From contig DSBE01000173.1 of assembly GCA_011053085.1 (NCBI GenBank), positions 1-9,003 on the forward strand: 9,003 bases of DNA, in the 5' to 3' direction. The translations under genes were made by a program, and so were the position numbers. Shown in pieces: positions 7,170 to 9,003 of the stretch. The first letter of the stretch is position 1. Every line of letters starts with the position of its first letter. The stretch is from Chloroflexota bacterium. GTDB taxonomy: Bacteria; Chloroflexota; Anaerolineae; Anaerolineales; Anaerolineaceae. The notes beneath the pieces are model-generated. The model saw nothing but the letters and a program-made list of their open reading frames with translations, was not told where the DNA came from and did no database searches.

Positions 7170-8132
7170 TCAGGGGATCAACACAGCCTTGATATAGCCA
7201 GTTGGCTTTTCCATCATGGCGGTGAAGGCATCGTCCAGTTGCTCCAGCCCATAGTGATGGGTCACCAGCGACTTCATGTCCAATGTACCGCGCCGGATCA
7301 TATCCCCTGACACCTGCATGGCATGCACCATCGCCCAGATACGGCGCTCATGGGCATTATGCAATGTCATTGCCTTCCAGCCGGTCATCTTCATGTCGAT
7401 GACGCGCGGTTTGTCCTGATGATAACCGAACGCCGCCAGAAATCCATGCGCGCGGGTCATCTTGATCGCCAGATCAATGCCGGGCTGTTTGCCGGTCACT
7501 TCCATCACCTTCTCAAAGCCGGTATCCCACATGCGGTCCCATTCCGTACACAGATACTGTTCTGGCAAACCTTGCGGAGTATAGGTCTCATCTGCGCCAA
7601 ACCGACGAGCATTTTCCAGCGCTTCTGTACTGACATCGATTGCCACAATCTTGCCGACACCCCTTGCCCGCAGCAGTTGGATCAGCATCAACCCCATGAA
7701 ACCACAGCCGATCAGGGCCACCTCATCGCCCAGCTGCAGCGGGACGCGTGTCAATTCTGCCACCAGGCAGCCCGGCGGCTCGAGGACACCCTCTTCAAAG
7801 GAAACATCACCTGGCAGGTGTACAGTCATGTTGGCCGGCACACAGCAATACTCAGCATATGCCGGCCCAGCCATAGAAGCCACCCGGTCACCGACCTTGA
7901 ATTCTGTCACGCCCTCCCCAACAGCCGCCACCACGCCCGCCGGCTCATGCCCCATAGCGACCGCCGCGCCGTCATCATTGGCGTTCGGGTTGAGCCAGGG
8001 TTCAAAATCGGAGGCGCACACCCCGCAGGCTTTGACTTCAATCAAGATTTCACCCATCCCAGGCAGAGGACATTCAACCTCACGCACTTCTGACTTCTTC
8101 GGCCCGATAACAAAATTTGCTCTCATTTTCAT
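7170..8132 (-). CDS. Medium-chain zinc-type dehydrogenase lacking the structural-zinc loop
   Basis: The 320-residue MDR-family oxidoreductase has the catalytic zinc motif CGVCASD (Cys39), GHEPAGVV (His62-Glu63) and LEPPGC (Glu118), a set like that of sorbitol and threonine dehydrogenases. The Rossmann glycines (IGCGFMG, 141-147) and Asp166 at the end of beta-2 predict NAD rather than NADP. The loop of four cysteines that binds structural zinc is missing: the chain passes directly from GDRV (81-84) to YAEY (92-95), which explains the short length (typical members have about 340-350 residues). The reaction is probably oxidation of a sugar, polyol or cyclic alcohol, but the substrate is not identifiable. 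AAGGAG lies eight bases before the ATG at 8132. It follows the nucleoside hydrolase gene by 24 bp, so the two are likely co-transcribed and may act on the same compound. Confidence 0.88.
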   Translation of the reverse strand: MKMRANFVIGPKKSEVREVECPLPGMGEILIEVKACGVCASDFEPWLNPNANDDGAAVAMGHEPAGVVAAVGEGVTEFKVGDRVASMAGPAYAEYCCVPANMTVHLPGDVSFEEGVLEPPGCLVAELTRVPLQLGDEVALIGCGFMGLMLIQLLRARGVGKIVAIDVSTEALENARRFGADETYTPQGLPEQYLCTEWDRMWDTGFEKVMEVTGKQPGIDLAIKMTRAHGFLAAFGYHQDKPRVIDMKMTGWKAMTLHNAHERRIWAMVHAMQVSGDMIRRGTLDMKSLVTHHYGLEQLDDAFTAMMEKPTGYIKAVLIP

Positions 8133-8156
8133 GTTTTTTTCTCCTTAATTTTGCAC

Positions 8157-9002
8157 TTAAACAACCAGCAAACGCGCAACCAGATGATCATAGAACGCGG
8201 TCAGGTCTTTCCAGCGCACCGCCGCACGCACCTTTGTACCGGCAGGGTCGACGACTGTAAAGCCGTCAGCAGTGGTGCTGATAGAGACCTCCTCGATCTC
8301 TACCAGGTCTTCTGCATACGCCAGATAGACTGCCACGGTATCAAACAGGCAGGAAGATTGGCGGTCTGTGTGTTCGATCACCGCCCACTTGACCAATTTC
8401 GCCCATATCTCATAATTTTCGATCACCGCCCGCAGTTTGCGCAGGTCTGACTGGTAAATTTTCTGATAATGATCTCCGGTCAGAACCACCAGACCGCAGG
8501 TATCCAGCGGCGTGATCAAGCTATCCAGCCAAGGTGCCGATATCACCTTGCGGAAGGAGGATACATCGTTGATCACATTGGCTTCGGCAGAAATTACTTT
8601 ACTGCCGCCATAGCCTGCATAAATGCTGCCATGCATGCCGACGAATTTGCAGCGCTGCGCAATGCGCGGCTCGATTTCCAACGCTCTGGCGAGGTTGGTG
8701 ACCACCCCAATAGCGATGATAGTGACCGGTTCTGGTGACGCCATGATCAGGTCAATCATCGCATGGACACCATCCTTGTGAACCACGCCGGGGTAATCCC
8801 TCAGACGGTAGCCTTCTACCCAGGGCTGCTGGTTAAAATGCGCGTCTTGCGGCTTGGAAACGCCGACAGCCACCGGCACATCCGGCCGCCCGCACAGTTC
8901 CAGGAATTTGGCGGTAATGCGCGCGCGGTAGGTGGTATCACCATCCTCAGTAACCACCATCTTCAAGTCCAACTCCGGGCAGCCCAGGAGCATCGCCAAT
9001 GC
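8157..9002 (-). CDS. Nucleoside hydrolase (IUNH family), N-terminus outside window
   Basis: The frame is open to the right edge, and the visible 281 residues start in helix 1 (ALAMLLGCPELDLKMVVTEDGD). The N-terminal DxDxxxDD calcium motif should lie just beyond the window. The TTG at 8999 is internal, not a start. Family motifs seen, numbered from the codon at 8999-8997: VTIIAIGVVTNLARAL (about 92-107), the substrate-binding SAEANVIND (Glu139, Asn141), and SSCLFDTVAVYLAY (215-228), which keeps the calcium-ligand Asp (220). The usual catalytic His before that Asp is Phe219, and the PLDVTH motif reads PLDTCG (164-169). Family members split the N-glycosidic bond of nucleosides to give base and ribose; the altered residues suggest a different substrate. 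A nucleoside-like glycoside is the most economical guess. It is the first visible gene of the operon with the dehydrogenase. Confidence 0.85.
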   Translation of the reverse strand, partial: ALAMLLGCPELDLKMVVTEDGDTTYRARITAKFLELCGRPDVPVAVGVSKPQDAHFNQQPWVEGYRLRDYPGVVHKDGVHAMIDLIMASPEPVTIIAIGVVTNLARALEIEPRIAQRCKFVGMHGSIYAGYGGSKVISAEANVINDVSSFRKVISAPWLDSLITPLDTCGLVVLTGDHYQKIYQSDLRKLRAVIENYEIWAKLVKWAVIEHTDRQSSCLFDTVAVYLAYAEDLVEIEEVSISTTADGFTVVDPAGTKVRAAVRWKDLTAFYDHLVARLLVV

Positions 9003-9003
9003 C

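Noticed and set aside
7323..8148. 256- and 165-codon plus-strand frames opposite the dehydrogenase
   Set aside because: They are antisense shadows of a gene with intact catalytic motifs.

Overview
The window looks like a chromosomal stretch from a bacterium of moderate GC content. It holds seven protein-coding genes, two of them cut by the window edges. A Chloroflexota (Anaerolineae-like) host is my best guess. It rests on the mix of genes: a secreted FxLYD-type repeat protein, a multi-PAS sensor protein, a tocopherol-cyclase-family protein, a UroD-superfamily protein that is not HemE, a DeoR regulator fused to a sugar-binding domain, and a nucleoside hydrolase next to a zinc-type dehydrogenase. 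No rRNA or marker gene is present, so the assignment is weak. I see no tRNA, rRNA, CRISPR array, insertion sequence or phage gene.

Left region (1-3096). A plus-strand gene for an extracytoplasmic protein with three FxLYD-like beta-sandwich repeats enters from the left edge and ends in a strong 12-bp-stem terminator. Facing it on the minus strand is a 623-residue protein with three PAS-like domains and a histidine-kinase-like C-terminus. Its phospho-acceptor His is Gln, and its N, G1 and G2 boxes are not recognisable, so it looks like a pseudo-histidine kinase.

Middle region (3097-5303). A minus-strand tocopherol-cyclase-family gene and a plus-strand UroD-superfamily gene are divergent. They share a 122-bp intergenic region with overlapping -10 elements on the two strands and three AATCATT repeats spaced exactly 10 bp apart. 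The two genes may be co-regulated.

Right region (5307-9003). On the minus strand, a nucleoside hydrolase gene (5' end beyond the window) and a medium-chain dehydrogenase gene lie 24 bp apart, apparently in one operon, followed by a terminator hairpin. Next on the same strand is a 566-residue regulator that joins a complete DeoR-type repressor (HTH plus DeoRC sugar-phosphate sensor) to a complete periplasmic-binding-protein-like sugar sensor. The gap in front of it carries several TTTCA(T/C) boxes in both orientations, which could be its operator. My inference is that these three genes form a module for using a nucleoside or sugar-like compound, with the regulator reading both a free and a phosphorylated ligand. 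The regulator gene and the UroD-like gene converge with only 3 bp between their stop codons.

The most notable items are the DeoR-DeoRC-PBP fusion, the pseudo-histidine kinase, and the divergent cyclase/UroD promoter with helically phased repeats.
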